Source of the DNA: Paramecium sonneborni
Taxonomy: Eukaryota; Ciliophora; Oligohymenophorea; Peniculida; Parameciidae
Direction: 5' to 3'
NCBI GenBank assembly: GCA_905182985.1
Contig: CAJJDN010000001.1
Coordinates: 1,062,254-1,126,253 of the forward strand
DNA: 64,000 nucleotides
Shown here: positions 24,981 through 36,688 of the stretch, one piece after another
How positions within the stretch are numbered: the first letter of the stretch is position 1
Layout: the number at the start of each line of letters is the position of its first letter
Made by a program: the position numbers and the translations under genes
The notes under the pieces: generated by a model
Databases searched by the model: none
What the model saw: the letters and a program-made list of their open reading frames with translations, nothing else
Told to the model about the DNA's origin: nothing

Positions 24981-26892
24981 TCATTATTGAGGTTATTCCA
25001 CTATATAATCATCATCAATTTCATCAGCTGGATTTTCTGGTATTTCTGGCATAGGATGTTCACTATCAAAATTAGCATCCCATTCTTCTTGATTAAATTC
25101 TTCTAATTCTTCAGGAGATAACTTAATTAAATAGATAATCTACTTATTCTTTATGTTCTTTTAAAGCAGTTTCTTTAAGCTCATTCAATTTAGTAACTTC
25201 TTCCTTTAATTATTCAATTTATTTTCTTTTATTAGCAATAATATCTTTTCTTATTTCAATATCTAATTTTCTTAATTTACAAGTCAATTATAAAAATTTA
25301 AGCATTCTTCCCAAAATTAAATTGTAAGCATCTACTTATTCTTATTCAATTTTTTCAATTCTCTTCTATACTCTATCAACATAACACCATTTATATTATG
25401 GTTCTGGTTTAGGTCCTCTATGATTGTAAGACACAATCTATTAAATAAGATTTTCATCAAGAACTAATTTTCTGATATTTAATCTATTATTATCTGGTTA
25501 ATTAATATCAGCTTTGTTTGCTCCTATCAAATAAAGTCCTGATTAAATAATAGAATTGAATTTTATTATTCTACAATTATTGAGATTCAAAAGTGGTTAA
25601 ATAAATTCTCTGTCACTTAACTTTTCTCTTAATCTTTCTAACTTCAAACAATCAACTTCATATTAAAATAGTTTTTCATTTTCTTTGAATTCTGCTAACT
25701 TTTCTTAATGACTTTCAACATATTATTCTTCCTCTAATGTCCAATTTTCCAATATTTCTTTATATGGAGCACCTAATTAGGTTTAATAATGTAATTGTAA
25801 TTCAACATCAGCTTTCATTGATTATATTTCTTATAATTCCCATTATTTAATTAGCATATTAACTAAATCAAAAATCTCTTATCTATGATTTTCTGGAATT
25901 TCTCTATCCTATCCCAATGTGTCAATACAAAAAACATACTCTTTTTTTTATTAAGCAAAAGATGGTTCCAAAAGAGGTTCTAAACCTGCCAAATATGCTT
26001 ATTTTTCCTATTCTATTACAGCAGGATCTTCAGATTCAAGTCTCTCTTCAAATTCTGCTTCTTTTGCTGATCTTTCTTTATCTTAGTTTTCTTTTAATAT
26101 TAAATATTGAGATCTTTATTCAATTCCTTAATCAAATGATTATTCATATAAACAACTTTAATAAACTAAAGGTATAGCATAATATGCTCCTAATTTCGGC
26201 CATTTATGATATACAATTCTAGGTTCTTTAACAACATTTGATATATAAATTCCATTAGTTTAAATTACTTCTCCATTTTCATCTGGTTATGGTTCTTTTA
26301 ATGCATCATATGTAACTCCCGTTTCTGGAAGTAAATTTTAACCAATTAAGAATTTTGAATTTTAATCAGTGTATATGTAAGTCAAAAGCTTTGTTCCCTC
26401 TTAATTAATATGAGCATTTTCATCATCCTCTAAATTTAAATCAATCTCTTTTCTTGGAAAATCAAGTTCACATACATATGAGTTTACTCTCTTTCATTAC
26501 ATACTATAATTACAAATCTCTTTGCAACATAATCACAAAATACATCCCCTAAGAATTCATCATGATATTTTGCCTATTTAATTTATTCTAAAAATTATTC
26601 ATGTTTCTCCTTTTACAAATTCTCAAGTCTTTCGCTCTCCTCATTTAGAAATGCTAATTATTAAGTTAAAACTTTGAATTCCTTTATCTTTGTTTCTTTA
26701 ACTTATTACTAATTATTATCAAATTTTATTCAATACTCTTTCTTCTCTTGTCTTTTATTTTTCAAGCAATTATGAATATGTTAGAAGCCATTTAGCAAGA
26801 TAATCTATAGGAAATTATGGCTTTTCTAAATACAGAACTGCTAAACCTTTGGCAACAATACCACCTACTTCATCTTATGTTAGATAATCCAT
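24981..26892 (-). CDS. RSP2: Radial spoke protein 2-like (DPY-30 motif plus GAF-like region)
   Basis: 612 aa from four exons, introns 26709-26736 (28), 26491-26513 (23) and 25122-25143 (22 nt). The first 40 residues are a DPY-30/RIIa-type dimerisation motif (IVAKGLAVLYLEKPQFPIDY then LAKWLL). After a coiled coil, about residues 130-270 resemble a GAF domain (TYIYTDQNSKFLIGQNLLPE; EPRIVYHKWPKLGAYYAIPL). Long charged coiled coils and an acidic tail (DEIDDDYIVEQPQQ) follow. Chlamydomonas RSP2 has the same order: N-terminal DPY-30, GAF, long C-terminal region. The match rests on architecture. Its ATG lies 1 bp from the stop of the upstream gene. Confidence 0.68.
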
Positions 26893-26893
26893 A

Positions 26894-27925
26894 TCAGTTA
26901 TATAAAAACAAATAATTAGTTTTAACAAATTAATCTCTTTATATTTTATCTTAAGACGAAAACATTTCTAATGTTTTCTCCTCTAGGTCATGGATACTCT
27001 AGCATTCTAATTGATCTACGATTTCTGAAGCAAAACGAAATAATAACTAAGAATTTTCTTTTCTTTAATCTTTAGGACAAAGAAATTTTGGAAATGGATA
27101 TGGCTTTTATTTCTCTTATTTTAAACTTCTTCTAACAACCTCTGTTCTTATTTACAATTTTTCTATTAATCTACTCTATTTTACATGCCATGATCTTTCT
27201 CTATTGAAAATAGCATCTTCAATTTTTAGTTATTCAAGCAAACCTTTTCTCTTAATTTCTGTGATATTTGATGATTTTTTAGAATTAGCTTTTTCTAAGC
27301 TTTCCTCCAATTTTCTTAATCTTTCCTTATCTTATAATTTTCTATCCTCAACACTTTTCTAATATCGAGCTAATGTTTCATTTAATCTTGTTTTTCTTGG
27401 AACAATTTATTAAGCTTATTTAAAAAGTTCCAACCTTTATAATTTAGCATCATAACTCATTTTGCGTTTTTCATATTTATCATGCATCATTTTAGATAAC
27501 TAAGCTCTATTTCTTTAATTTTATTCCATTCGAGATGTTTCTAGTAATTCTTTTTGATATGCTCTAAATTCTCTTTCACTACTTTTCTTTTATCTACGGG
27601 ACTCAATTAACTATTCTTTTTAAGAATATAATAACAACTATTGTTCCCTTTGTTCTTATTGTATCTTTTTCACTTTAAGCAATCTGTCATTTATTTTCAA
27701 ACTCTGTCCATCATCTATTTTTTCATCTTAGACAAAGGTTTTAGGAGCTTGAGAGCTTTCAACTTATTTCAAGTTTAATAATTCATTGTATTCGATTAAT
27801 AATCTTTATCTTCTTTTTTCATGTTACTTTGTTATTGACTCTATGTAAAATTAAGCATCATTCTCATATTCGACAGGAACTTTGATTTTATTAAGGGGTT
27901 GCAAATCGAATTCGGTGATCCCCAT
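26894..27925 (-). CDS. Basic coiled-coil protein, uncharacterised
   Basis: 343 aa, single exon. Nearly continuous charged helix rich in K, R, E and Q from about residue 40 to 260 (for example EFRAYQKELLETSRMEQNQR, ERLRKLEESLEKANSKK). A distinct C-terminal block includes PYPFPKFLCPKDQRKENSQL and RFASEIVDQLECQSIHDLEE. A perfect-looking 22-nt GT..AG segment at 27163-27184 is read through, because splicing it destroys the conserved-looking C-terminal frame. It resembles axonemal or basal-body coiled-coil proteins only in a general way. Confidence 0.68.
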
Positions 27926-28104
27926 TTTTTTTAATATTTGTTAATTCATTAAAAATATTGGGGATATTTTAATGTCAATTACAAAATCAGAAAAAAGAAT
28001 ATTTACTCTATTTAAATGTTGTTCTAATTTGATAAATTATAGTAAAAGGAAAAGAAAACATAATTTCACATATAAAATAAAATATGAATATTATGTATTT
28101 AATA

Positions 28105-28980
28105 TCAAAATAATCTCTATTTTGCTTCATCCCCATCTCCAACAAGCCCTTTTTCTTGAGCAAATTTATAATGTAAATCTACAACATCTATTCCATCATG
28201 AACTTTAGTCCATCCATTTTAATGAATGTGATAAACTATATAACTTTAGAATAAATACCTCTAACTACACCTCCAGATGCTGTATCTCTATGAGTAGCAT
28301 GATATATGGCTCTAATCGCTAATTCAACAGCTTCATTTACTGATAAATCAAATCTATAATGATTATCCAATACACCATAGGCATATGTACTACCACTTCC
28401 TACAGAAAAGATATCTCCCTTTAATCTCATTCCATCATTATCAATGTAATATAAATGTTATCCACTTAAATCAGTTCCTGCAATCATACATCCCATTGAG
28501 AGACCTGAATTCCTATAACCAATCAAAATTCCTTATAAAAATTTAGATGCTGCAGCAACACTTAATTTACTACCATTTTTCAATTCATATGTTCTACAAT
28601 GATTAGCTAAATAAGCTAGCCAATATTGACAATCAGCTGCACCACCAGCCATAGTACCTTAAAGAATCTCAAAAATAAATACCCAATAGATATTCATTAA
28701 TTTCAATGACCTTTCTAACTTATTCACTGCTCAAAAAACTTCCCATACTGGCTCTTGAATCTACAGCCAACAGAATTCCCTCTTTAAATACAAATCCTAA
28801 AGTAGTTGTTCCATGTTTGAAATTATTTAATTTATTTCCACCATTTATTTAAGTTGGACCATTCAAAGTTCTATATATCACTTAAGGTGCAGAAGGTAAA
28901 GCTAAAGTATTTATTTCATCTTTGTCTTCTTTTTAATAAGTATGAGCTAAGCCAAATGTAGATGGATCGAAATCAATCAT
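28105..28980 (-). CDS. PSMB5: 20S proteasome subunit beta type 5
   Basis: 275 aa from three exons, introns 28658-28682 (25) and 28236-28258 (23 nt). A propeptide of about 67 aa precedes the mature start HGTTTLGF. Cleavage before the first Thr would expose the catalytic N-terminal Thr. Family motifs follow: [74 protein letters not shown], and after the second intron VYHIHQNGWTKV and VVDLHYKF. Beta-5 carries the chymotrypsin-like activity of the 20S core. The second splice is required to restore the conserved C-terminus. Confidence 0.96.
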
Positions 28981-29164
28981 ATAATATTTAATTTAATCAC
29001 ATTCCTTATCTAAATATTTATTATATAATTATATTTTTCAGTAATTTTATGTTTTAAGAAGTTAGAACTAAACCTATTAAAGGTTCAACTAATACACGAT
29101 TCACTAAATGTATTTCCATTTATAAATTGACAGATTTAATTTTAAATTATTTATACTAAATAAT

Positions 29165-30029
29165 ATGAAAAGCAACCATCATAGAAGAACAAAATCAAGT
29201 GGCAACTACTTTCCCATATAAACTGAATTTCTAGTTTAAGATGATGATAATGATACAAATGAAACAAAAGAAATAATAAAAAAGATATAACAAGAACCAA
29301 TTCTACATCATTAGATAGTTGAAAAACTAGATGATTAAAATTATGGGTTATTCAATGCTATGTTTAATTTTGGTTAGATGAAATTTAAACCAAAATAATC
29401 ACTAGATCTTAGTACTATTACAGAATGCAGCTGTATTACTTGAATTTATACTGTTAGCTACACCTTCCACTAAAGATGCTAAACCCAAACACAGAAAATG
29501 TGGTAGTCAATAATAATAAGCAAATAAACAACCAATTAGGCATACACATAGTCAGAGTCTCTAAATATAGAGACTTGAGAAAGAATTAGAATAAATGAAA
29601 GTATAACAGGCAGAGATTAAAAATGTAAACATGATGTTAATTATTGAAATTCACAAATCCCGATAAGAGCTACAGATTTCTTAATAAGTATTATTTAATA
29701 ATCAATATCTTAGAAAAATGAACTCATTCTTTAAAGAATCAAAAAATTAGAAAAAATGCTTAGAGATGACTAAAAATTATCATCCACCACCAATGATAGT
29801 CTAGAATTTTCCTGAAAATATACTTATTAATTACAATAATCATTTTTATCGTATTTTGATTCATTAAAAAACAATTATTTCTACTTTAATTTAGATTTAA
29901 TAACATTATCAGTTTATTAAATGTCACTTAAATGTCACTTTATTTCACAGATTAGATAATTTACTAAATCATATAAACACAGAAAATTATCAAATTTCAT
30001 CATCAGCTATTAATACACTTATAGATTGA
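29165..30029 (+). CDS. Uncharacterised protein with central coiled coil
   Basis: 279 aa with one 25-nt intron (29433-29457). It has a His/Lys/Ser-rich N-terminus, an acidic patch (DDDNDTNETKE), a basic linker (KDAKPKHRKCGSQQQQ) and a short coiled coil (RLEKELEQMKVQQAEIKNV). A C-terminal half holds HPPPMIVQNF. No family is recognised. The last 163 bp fall inside the first copy of the duplicated contig-end segment, so the C-terminus is represented twice in this assembly. Confidence 0.62.
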
Positions 30030-30229
30030 AATCATCATAAATTAGAATAATAAAAAAAATTAAGGGTTTAGCTAATTTTTTATAATAAATAAATAATGCC
30101 AAATGTTATCAAAAAATATCAGGTTCTATTAAAACTGTTCAGTTTTGGATTGTTTACTCAAAAAGTACAAAAATTGATTTTGATTATAATATGATTTTTC
30201 TTATTATATAAAATATAAAAATAATAATT

Positions 30230-30469
30230 ATGAAAAAATAAGTCTTTAAGTTTTATAAATCGATCCATTTGTAATAAAGAATCATTATTTTGAATTTAGA
30301 AGTTTTAAAAGAGTTTAGCAATTAGACAATAACTCAAAAGAGTCTTGCAATCCTGAAGATTAATGGTATTTGTTAAATAGATTTATCTTAATAACTATTT
30401 GAAGCTAGAAAAATATTGATTGAAAATGACAAAGAATTACAATTTAAAGGTATGATTACTGAAGAATGA
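30230..30469 (+). CDS. Possible small protein (79 aa)
   Basis: ATG to TGA, starting MKKQVFKFYKSIHLQQ and containing QKSLAILKINGICQIDLSQQ and FEARKILIENDKELQFKGM. The composition looks protein-like. However, with TGA as the only stop, open frames of 80 codons occur by chance in such DNA, so support is weak. It repeats at 31387-31626 in the second copy of the overlap. Confidence 0.35.
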
Positions 30470-30560
30470 GTTCTTTAAAGTATATTTAGAAACATAGAAA
30501 GAAAGCTTAAATGAATTTGGAATTAGAATTTCATTAATTTTGAAATATTTTATTAATACT

Positions 30561-31022
30561 TCATTATTATTCAGCAGCTCTTCTTTCAGCTAATCTTTCT
30601 AATTCTTAGACCAAAACTAATTCTTATCTTCTTCCTGCAGTGACTGCTTCATATTCAACATCGAAACTGTGGCATAAATCAGCGGCATCATCCCATAAGG
30701 TTTAGTTTCTTTATTTCTTGTTTGTGGCAGCTTAAGCAACGGCAGTTTAGACTGAGATAACTCCTTATAAGTTTTCAGCTTTGGTTGTTAATCTTCCTTT
30801 TGAGGCATCAAGTCTGGATTATGAAGCAAGATATAAATCTTTTTATTAAGTGAAAAGAGCCAAAGCATTGGTATTTTCAGCTGTGTATGAGGACCATGCT
30901 TCTTCAACGACGGTTCTCAAGGTTTATAATAATTGAGCAAGTCTTTCAGCAGCACCTGCAGCATCATCTTCTTATGTGATTTAAGCTAAAGCAGCTAATG
31001 GGGTCATGAAAGCTTTGTTCAT
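30561..31022 (-). pseudogene. Truncated copy of a trichocyst matrix protein gene (assembly artefact)
   Basis: Carries only the last 154 codons of the matrix protein gene at 31718-32770, base for base, and runs into the N at 31023. It lacks the start and N-terminal half. It is best explained as the same gene seen from the end of the left-hand contig, not as a biological duplicate. Confidence 0.8.
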
Positions 31023-31023
31023 N
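31023..31023. other. Single N joining overlapping contigs
   Basis: One ambiguous base that separates two identical 1156-bp segments. It marks a scaffold join with an unmerged overlap. Confidence 0.85.
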
Positions 31024-32179
31024 AAAAACAATTATTTCTACTTTAATTTAGATTTAATAACATTATCAGTTTATTAAATGTCACTTAAATGTCACTTTAT
31101 TTCACAGATTAGATAATTTACTAAATCATATAAACACAGAAAATTATCAAATTTCATCATCAGCTATTAATACACTTATAGATTGAAATCATCATAAATT
31201 AGAATAATAAAAAAAATTAAGGGTTTAGCTAATTTTTTATAATAAATAAATAATGCCAAATGTTATCAAAAAATATCAGGTTCTATTAAAACTGTTCAGT
31301 TTTGGATTGTTTACTCAAAAAGTACAAAAATTGATTTTGATTATAATATGATTTTTCTTATTATATAAAATATAAAAATAATAATTATGAAAAAATAAGT
31401 CTTTAAGTTTTATAAATCGATCCATTTGTAATAAAGAATCATTATTTTGAATTTAGAAGTTTTAAAAGAGTTTAGCAATTAGACAATAACTCAAAAGAGT
31501 CTTGCAATCCTGAAGATTAATGGTATTTGTTAAATAGATTTATCTTAATAACTATTTGAAGCTAGAAAAATATTGATTGAAAATGACAAAGAATTACAAT
31601 TTAAAGGTATGATTACTGAAGAATGAGTTCTTTAAAGTATATTTAGAAACATAGAAAGAAAGCTTAAATGAATTTGGAATTAGAATTTCATTAATTTTGA
31701 AATATTTTATTAATACTTCATTATTATTCAGCAGCTCTTCTTTCAGCTAATCTTTCTAATTCTTAGACCAAAACTAATTCTTATCTTCTTCCTGCAGTGA
31801 CTGCTTCATATTCAACATCGAAACTGTGGCATAAATCAGCGGCATCATCCCATAAGGTTTAGTTTCTTTATTTCTTGTTTGTGGCAGCTTAAGCAACGGC
31901 AGTTTAGACTGAGATAACTCCTTATAAGTTTTCAGCTTTGGTTGTTAATCTTCCTTTTGAGGCATCAAGTCTGGATTATGAAGCAAGATATAAATCTTTT
32001 TATTAAGTGAAAAGAGCCAAAGCATTGGTATTTTCAGCTGTGTATGAGGACCATGCTTCTTCAACGACGGTTCTCAAGGTTTATAATAATTGAGCAAGTC
32101 TTTCAGCAGCACCTGCAGCATCATCTTCTTATGTGATTTAAGCTAAAGCAGCTAATGGGGTCATGAAAGCTTTGTTCAT
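31024..32179. repeat. Second copy of the 1156-bp segment
   Basis: Same sequence as 29867-31022, offset 1157. Here it runs on into the intact 5' half of the trichocyst matrix protein gene. The real locus should therefore read through from the 29165 gene to this matrix gene once. Confidence 0.85.
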
Positions 32180-32770
32180 CTTTGTGGCAACTGAAGCCTT
32201 CATCAATTTGGTTGTCATTTCAGCGACTTAGATCAAACTGGCTTTTCCTTTAGCTAAAGCAGCAGCCAAATCGAGGGAATCATCAATGGCGTTAATGGCA
32301 TCATTGAATGTAACGGCACCTCTGTTGTAAGATTAAGTGTCTTCCTTTCTGGCGTCATTAATGAGTCCAATATGTAATGAAACAGTATTTAAGATGTTTT
32401 CTGTTTCTCCAATGGTGGCTTAAGTTTTCTTCAATAAGACGGTGGAAGTCTTGAGAATTCCATTGGCAATTCTGAGTGTGGTTGTGGCATCTTCAACTTC
32501 TGCTCTTCTGTAAGCTATTTCACTTTAGCATTCAGCTTATTAAGCTCCATAGACTTCATCGTGTGTTCCTTATTCTTAAGCAACAGCTGATTTGAAGTTA
32601 TCAAGAACTCCTCTGATTGTATCAAGTGGTGAATGAGCTTTAATTTTGTTTTCAACTTCAACCATGATGTTCATGATGCTTCTTTTTCCTCCATATGTGA
32701 TTGGGAACTTTTAAACCATACCAGCATTAGCAAGAGCTAAGACAACTAATAATGTTATTGTGACTTTCAT
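31718..32770 (-). CDS. Trichocyst matrix protein (TMP), copy A
   Basis: 350 aa, single exon. It has a signal peptide (MKVTITLLVVLALANAG), then a propeptide-like stretch and long heptad helices rich in A, E, Q and L (AEVEDATTTLRIANGILKTS, DDSLDLAAALAKGKASLIQV). Few Cys are present (in QQAECQSE and DLCHSF). It ends ELERLAERRAAEQQ. These are features of Paramecium trichocyst matrix proteins, which are cut from precursors and packed as a paracrystalline spring in secretory granules that discharge on stimulation. A near relative lies 4 kb away at 36689. The T-family subgroup cannot be settled by eye. Confidence 0.92.
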
Positions 32771-32806
32771 TAATAATATTTATTGTTTACAAACTCTAAT
32801 CTGCCA

Positions 32807-32813
32807 TTTATAG
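32807..32813 (-). promoter_or_regulatory. TATA-like box of TMP copy A
   Basis: CTATAAA on the minus strand, 37 nt upstream of the TMP A start codon. The same heptamer sits 40 nt upstream of the TMP B start. Confidence 0.45.
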
Positions 32814-32836
32814 GCCCAATTAGAGTATCTAAAGAA

Positions 32837-32844
32837 AAAAACGG
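32837..32844 (-). promoter_or_regulatory. CCGTTTTT element upstream of TMP copy A
   Basis: CCGTTTTT on the minus strand, 67 nt upstream of the start. The same octamer is present 82 nt upstream of TMP B although the flanking promoter DNA has diverged. A GC dinucleotide core is notable in this AT-rich DNA. Confidence 0.4.
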
Positions 32845-33599
32845 GTTTGTAAATTTTTATAATAAGTATTTATATTATCAATTATTAATATGAGATGATG
32901 AGTTATTAATAAATTTCTGGAAAATTTATGAATCTCAAAATTTTTCATTTTCTAACCCTAACCTAGAAGTATTTGAAATTATCTAATCTTAATCAAAAGC
33001 TTACTCAAAAATTTTAAAAAGCAGAATTATTTATATTCAATTACAAATGTCACATTCTCATTCAATTAATTACTTCTTCTTCAAAGTCAAAAAAAAATAA
33101 TTTAAGGAAGATATATGCCTAAATCTCAAAATACTTTAACTACCAAAATTTTTTTAGAAAAATGTAAAAAAATTTATCAATTCATAAATTTTTTTGAATC
33201 ACTTTTTAAATATATAATTTGTGTCAAATTTTTGCTGTTATGAATTTTACGACTTTTGTATTTTTTTAAAATAACTTCCCAACAAGAAGAAAATAACTGA
33301 ATGTAATTTGATTGATATAAAAAAAAATATTTAATTTAAGTTCAAATAATTGAAAGAATTTTGTTCAAATCAAAAAGAATCTTAAAGAATTTATTAAATC
33401 TATCTACTCTAAATTACTTAAAAATCTTTTAATCTTTGGTTTTAGAAATAATTTATTTTTTTTATAATTCTTGATTTTTTAAATTATATAAAATAATATT
33501 TATGAAATAAAAATATTTAAATTTGATATAAATAAAAAGAGCTAAGATTCATAGATAATATTCTTTATTAATATTATAAATAATAAATATCGTATTTAA
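32845..33599. other. Intergenic, A/T-rich
   Basis: Over 700 bp with no supportable frame. It contains a short CTAACCCTAACC stretch (about 32952-32963), which does not match Paramecium telomere repeats and looks accidental. Confidence 0.45.
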
Positions 33600-33960
33600 G
33601 AGTCTTTGATGCATTAAGTCCAGTTGTTTTTCATTTCTAAAATAGATTTCCAGATGAATAGATGAATGGCAAGGTTTAGATACTGATTAATTAACACAAA
33701 GAGAATATGCTGCGTTTGCTTGAAAAACTGAAAAAAACAATAAATTACATTGTAATATCGGTGTACTCTATCAAATAGACATAGAATGCAAGCACAATTA
33801 TTATTGGAGTGATGACATAGCTAATTGTTGATACTAATAAGAAAAATGTTTAACTTACTCATGTCTCAATAGTTTAAGGTGAAACTTTAGAATTAATGGA
33901 AGTTAAGATCTTAGTGATAATGAAATATCTTACAAATTAAAAAATTTATGATCATAATAC
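33600..33960 (+). pseudogene. Decayed cysteine-containing protein fragment
   Basis: One frame reads DEWQGLDTDQLTQREYAAFA, HCNIGVLYQIDIECKHNYYW, SDDIANC, QQEKCLTYSCLNSL and NFRINGSQDLSDNEISYKL. The Cys spacing and aromatic content look like a real extracellular protein. The pieces are interrupted by in-frame TGA, each at a place where Trp (TGG) would fit. There is no start or proper end. The family is unknown. Base composition is less A/T-rich than the surroundings. Confidence 0.4.
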
Positions 33961-34610
33961 TCTCTTCATCAAAAAAAACTAAATTTAATAATTTATTATG
34001 TGAAGAAGGTTAGTATTTATAATTAAATATCATAAAATTCCTTTGCAAGAATTTATACTAGATTTAATTGTAAATTTAAACTAAATTTTCTTAATAAAGA
34101 TTTACATAACATATTTAATAAAGAATTATAAAACAATCAATTAAATGTCAACAACGAGATTAAAAAGAAAATACCTTAAAATAGTTTAATAATGGGCATG
34201 TAATTGTATTTTTAAATATGAGATATCTTAAGTTCTTATTTTATAGAACAATATTATAAATGGAAAATTTATGATGGAATTAGTAATTGAGTTTGCTTAA
34301 ATTAACAAAGTTTTTTTTAAAGACAAATCTTAGTTTTATTAATTTGATTTTAACAGAGTAAGATCCATTTTAAGGAGAGCGTAAAGAGAAGTACATTTAT
34401 TTTGATGATATAGATTATAATAATTGAAGAATCGTCATCAGGTACACATAAATTAAATAAATTTGAATAGGAAGAATAATATAATATATTTTAAATATAT
34501 CATAATATGATTAATTAATCTCACTAAATGAATATCATTGGGAAGTGACGGTATATAATAGTTCGCAGTTGTTTATAATAAAATCATAATTATTAATATT
34601 AAAAATTAAA
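33961..34610. other. Intergenic with a weak open frame
   Basis: 650 bp. An 86-codon frame at 34145-34405 (MSTTRLKRKYLKIVQQ...) is open on the plus strand, but its length is within chance expectation and it matches nothing I know. The rest is A/T-rich. Confidence 0.4.
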
Positions 34611-35470
34611 ATGACATCATCAGGAATATTGCTTCTAGTCCTTTTAGCTACAGCCTCAGCCTTCACTTACAATGAAGCATTGGCTAAAGAGTATGCTGCA
34701 ATGTCTTTTGCTGCCTATTGTCCAAATACAGCAATCCATAATTGGTCTGTTGGTTATGTAAGCAGCATGTATCCAGATTTGACTAACATTGAAGTTTTTG
34801 AGAATCTTGTTAGTGTAAGATTTTAAGTTTAATTTTAGGGAACAAAAGGGTATATTGCATACAATAAAAAATTATCAGCTATTGTAGTTATATTTAGAGG
34901 CTCATCTAATATTTAAAATTGGATTGAAAACATTACTTTTGGAAAAACTGCTTACAATACAGCCTGCAAATGCAAAGTACACACTGGATTTCATGATGCT
35001 TTCATGTCTCTTAAACCAAAACTTGACACTTTATTCCCAGGATATACAACCAAATATCCATATGCTGCTATTCATGTTGGTGGACATAGTTTAGGTGGTG
35101 CCATGGCTACATTATATGCCTTATAATTAGCTGAATCAGGAAAAACAGTTCAATTGTTCAGTTATGGTTCACCAAGAGTAGGAGATCCAGATTTCTATGA
35201 TTGGTTCACCAAATATACAAAAATTACTCATTTCAGAGTTGTACACCAAAATGACACTGTTCCTCATGTATAAAATATATTTATATAATATAGCTTCCAT
35301 TTTATCCTTAAGGATTCTATCATGTGGATAGAGAGATCTGGTATCATGATGGAACTCACACTGTTTGCGCTGCAATTAGAGGAGAAGATAAAGATTGTTC
35401 ATGGAAGGTTTCAAATAAATCTAACGCGGACCATAACACTTATATAGGATTAACTTATGTTGATTGTTGA
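34611..35470 (+). CDS. Secreted class 3 lipase
   Basis: 269 aa from three exons, introns 34815-34838 (24) and 35268-35293 (26 nt). Signal peptide (MTSSGILLLVLLATASA), then the lipase_3 fold: AIVVIFRGSSNIQNWIEN, VHTGFHDAFMSLKPKL, the nucleophile elbow VGGHSLGGAMATLYAL with catalytic Ser, YGSPRVGDPDFYDWF, and VVHQNDTVPHLPF, whose Asp and the later His (NADHNTYIG) could complete the triad. The protein is short, little more than one catalytic domain, and is likely an extracellular or lysosomal triacylglycerol or phospholipid lipase. The second splice rejoins DTVPH to LPF as in relatives. Confidence 0.93.
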
Positions 35471-36688
35471 TTTTTAATTAACATAAAGAAAATTATTAAA
35501 TTATTAATAGTATCTTATTTTTTTTATAGAATAATAGTTTCTAATAATTATAAATAATGATGACTCGATCAAATGAGTATCAATAAATTGATATAGTTTA
35601 TTCCTCAAATAACAATCATTTATTAAATCCTTTATAATCCATTTATGATCCAAAAATATTTAAATTTCGATATCACTACCATTATATTTCGATCTTATAT
35701 ATAATTTTACTTAAAACATTTTATATGTTATTTACATCCGGTAAAGTGTTTTTATATTAATGATCAATTTCATAATTGCAATAAAAAATCCTACCTATTT
35801 ATAATTAAGTAAGATCTCATCATCCTAAATCATCTTTTATTAAAAATACCATTATTTTAATAGGATTTTAAAAATAATCTAATCAAGCCTTTATATCATC
35901 TATATATAAAGGAATATCCACTAATATAAATATTAAATATAATTACTCTAAGCTTCATAGAAAAAATAGCTTTTTTTATTTTCCTAAAATTGGGAAGAGC
36001 CATAATAATAATTAATGAAGCAACTTTCTAAATTTAATATCTAACAATTCTATTTCTTTTGATGGTTCAGAATAATAGTATAAAATTTATATCATATTCA
36101 TCAAATCTTTTCATTTAATATAATAAAATATTTATTTATTCCATCAAAAAAGTTTCTATTTATAATGTTAATTTTTAAACTTTATAATCCTGTACGAATT
36201 TATTATTAAGGATATGCCTTTTTCTCTTTCAATTAATTATAATTTTATATTAAGTAAAAATTATTTTCCATCGATTGATTTACACTTTACCAGATCAATT
36301 TAATCTATAAATCCAATACTTATTTATTTAATTAAATTTTTATCTTATAATTATATCAACCATTCTTTAGCCATTTATAATTTTCTCCAAAATGGATTGT
36401 TAAAATTCCATTACAAAATTATATTTCATAAAATGTTTATAAATCATTTTATTACATTGTACAATATGAATTTATTTGCAAAATTCATTTTCTCTAAGTT
36501 GTTTAATTCTTGGTATCAAAAGTTTAAGATCTGAATATCCAATTTCAATTTAATAATTATGATTATTCAGTCCAACATATTATATATTAATTAAATATTA
36601 AATTAGATTGTATTTTCTGTTTTAAGGGTTTTATTTAAATATTGAAATATATATAAAAAAGATTGGTTATCTAAATTTATTTTATAGG
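35471..36688 (-). pseudogene. Probable degenerate coding region
   Basis: On the minus strand, long TGA-free pieces appear in different frames: IEIGYSDLKLLIPRIKQLRE, SIDGKQFLLNIKLQLIER, YYSEPSKEIELLDIKFRKLL, then hydrophobic stretches. No set of short introns joins them into one frame, and there is no convincing start. It may be an old gene in decay. Alternatively it is non-coding DNA whose open frames are chance, since TGA is the only stop. No family is recognised. Confidence 0.35.

Larger units (their letters stand above)
29867..31022. repeat. First copy of a 1156-bp identical segment beside N 31023
   Basis: Identical, as far as I can read, to 31024-32179, including non-coding DNA, and separated from it by a single N. 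It holds the end of the 29165 gene, a small open frame and the 3' part of a trichocyst matrix protein gene. Perfect identity across non-coding DNA plus an N between copies indicates two overlapping contig ends that were joined without merging. Confidence 0.85.

Noticed and set aside
27163..27184. Perfect 22-nt GT..AG intron in the coiled-coil gene
   Set aside because: Splicing shifts into a nonsense-like frame. Reading through keeps PYPFPKFLCPKDQRKENSQL and a gene length divisible by three.
32951..32965. CTAACCCTAACC as an internal telomere repeat
   Set aside because: Too short, and Paramecium telomeres are mixed CCCCAA/CCCAAA repeats, not CCCTAA.
33600..33960. Selenoprotein with in-frame TGA codons
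   Set aside because: TGA sits at Trp-like positions, several occur close together, and there is no start codon or obvious SECIS-like hairpin.
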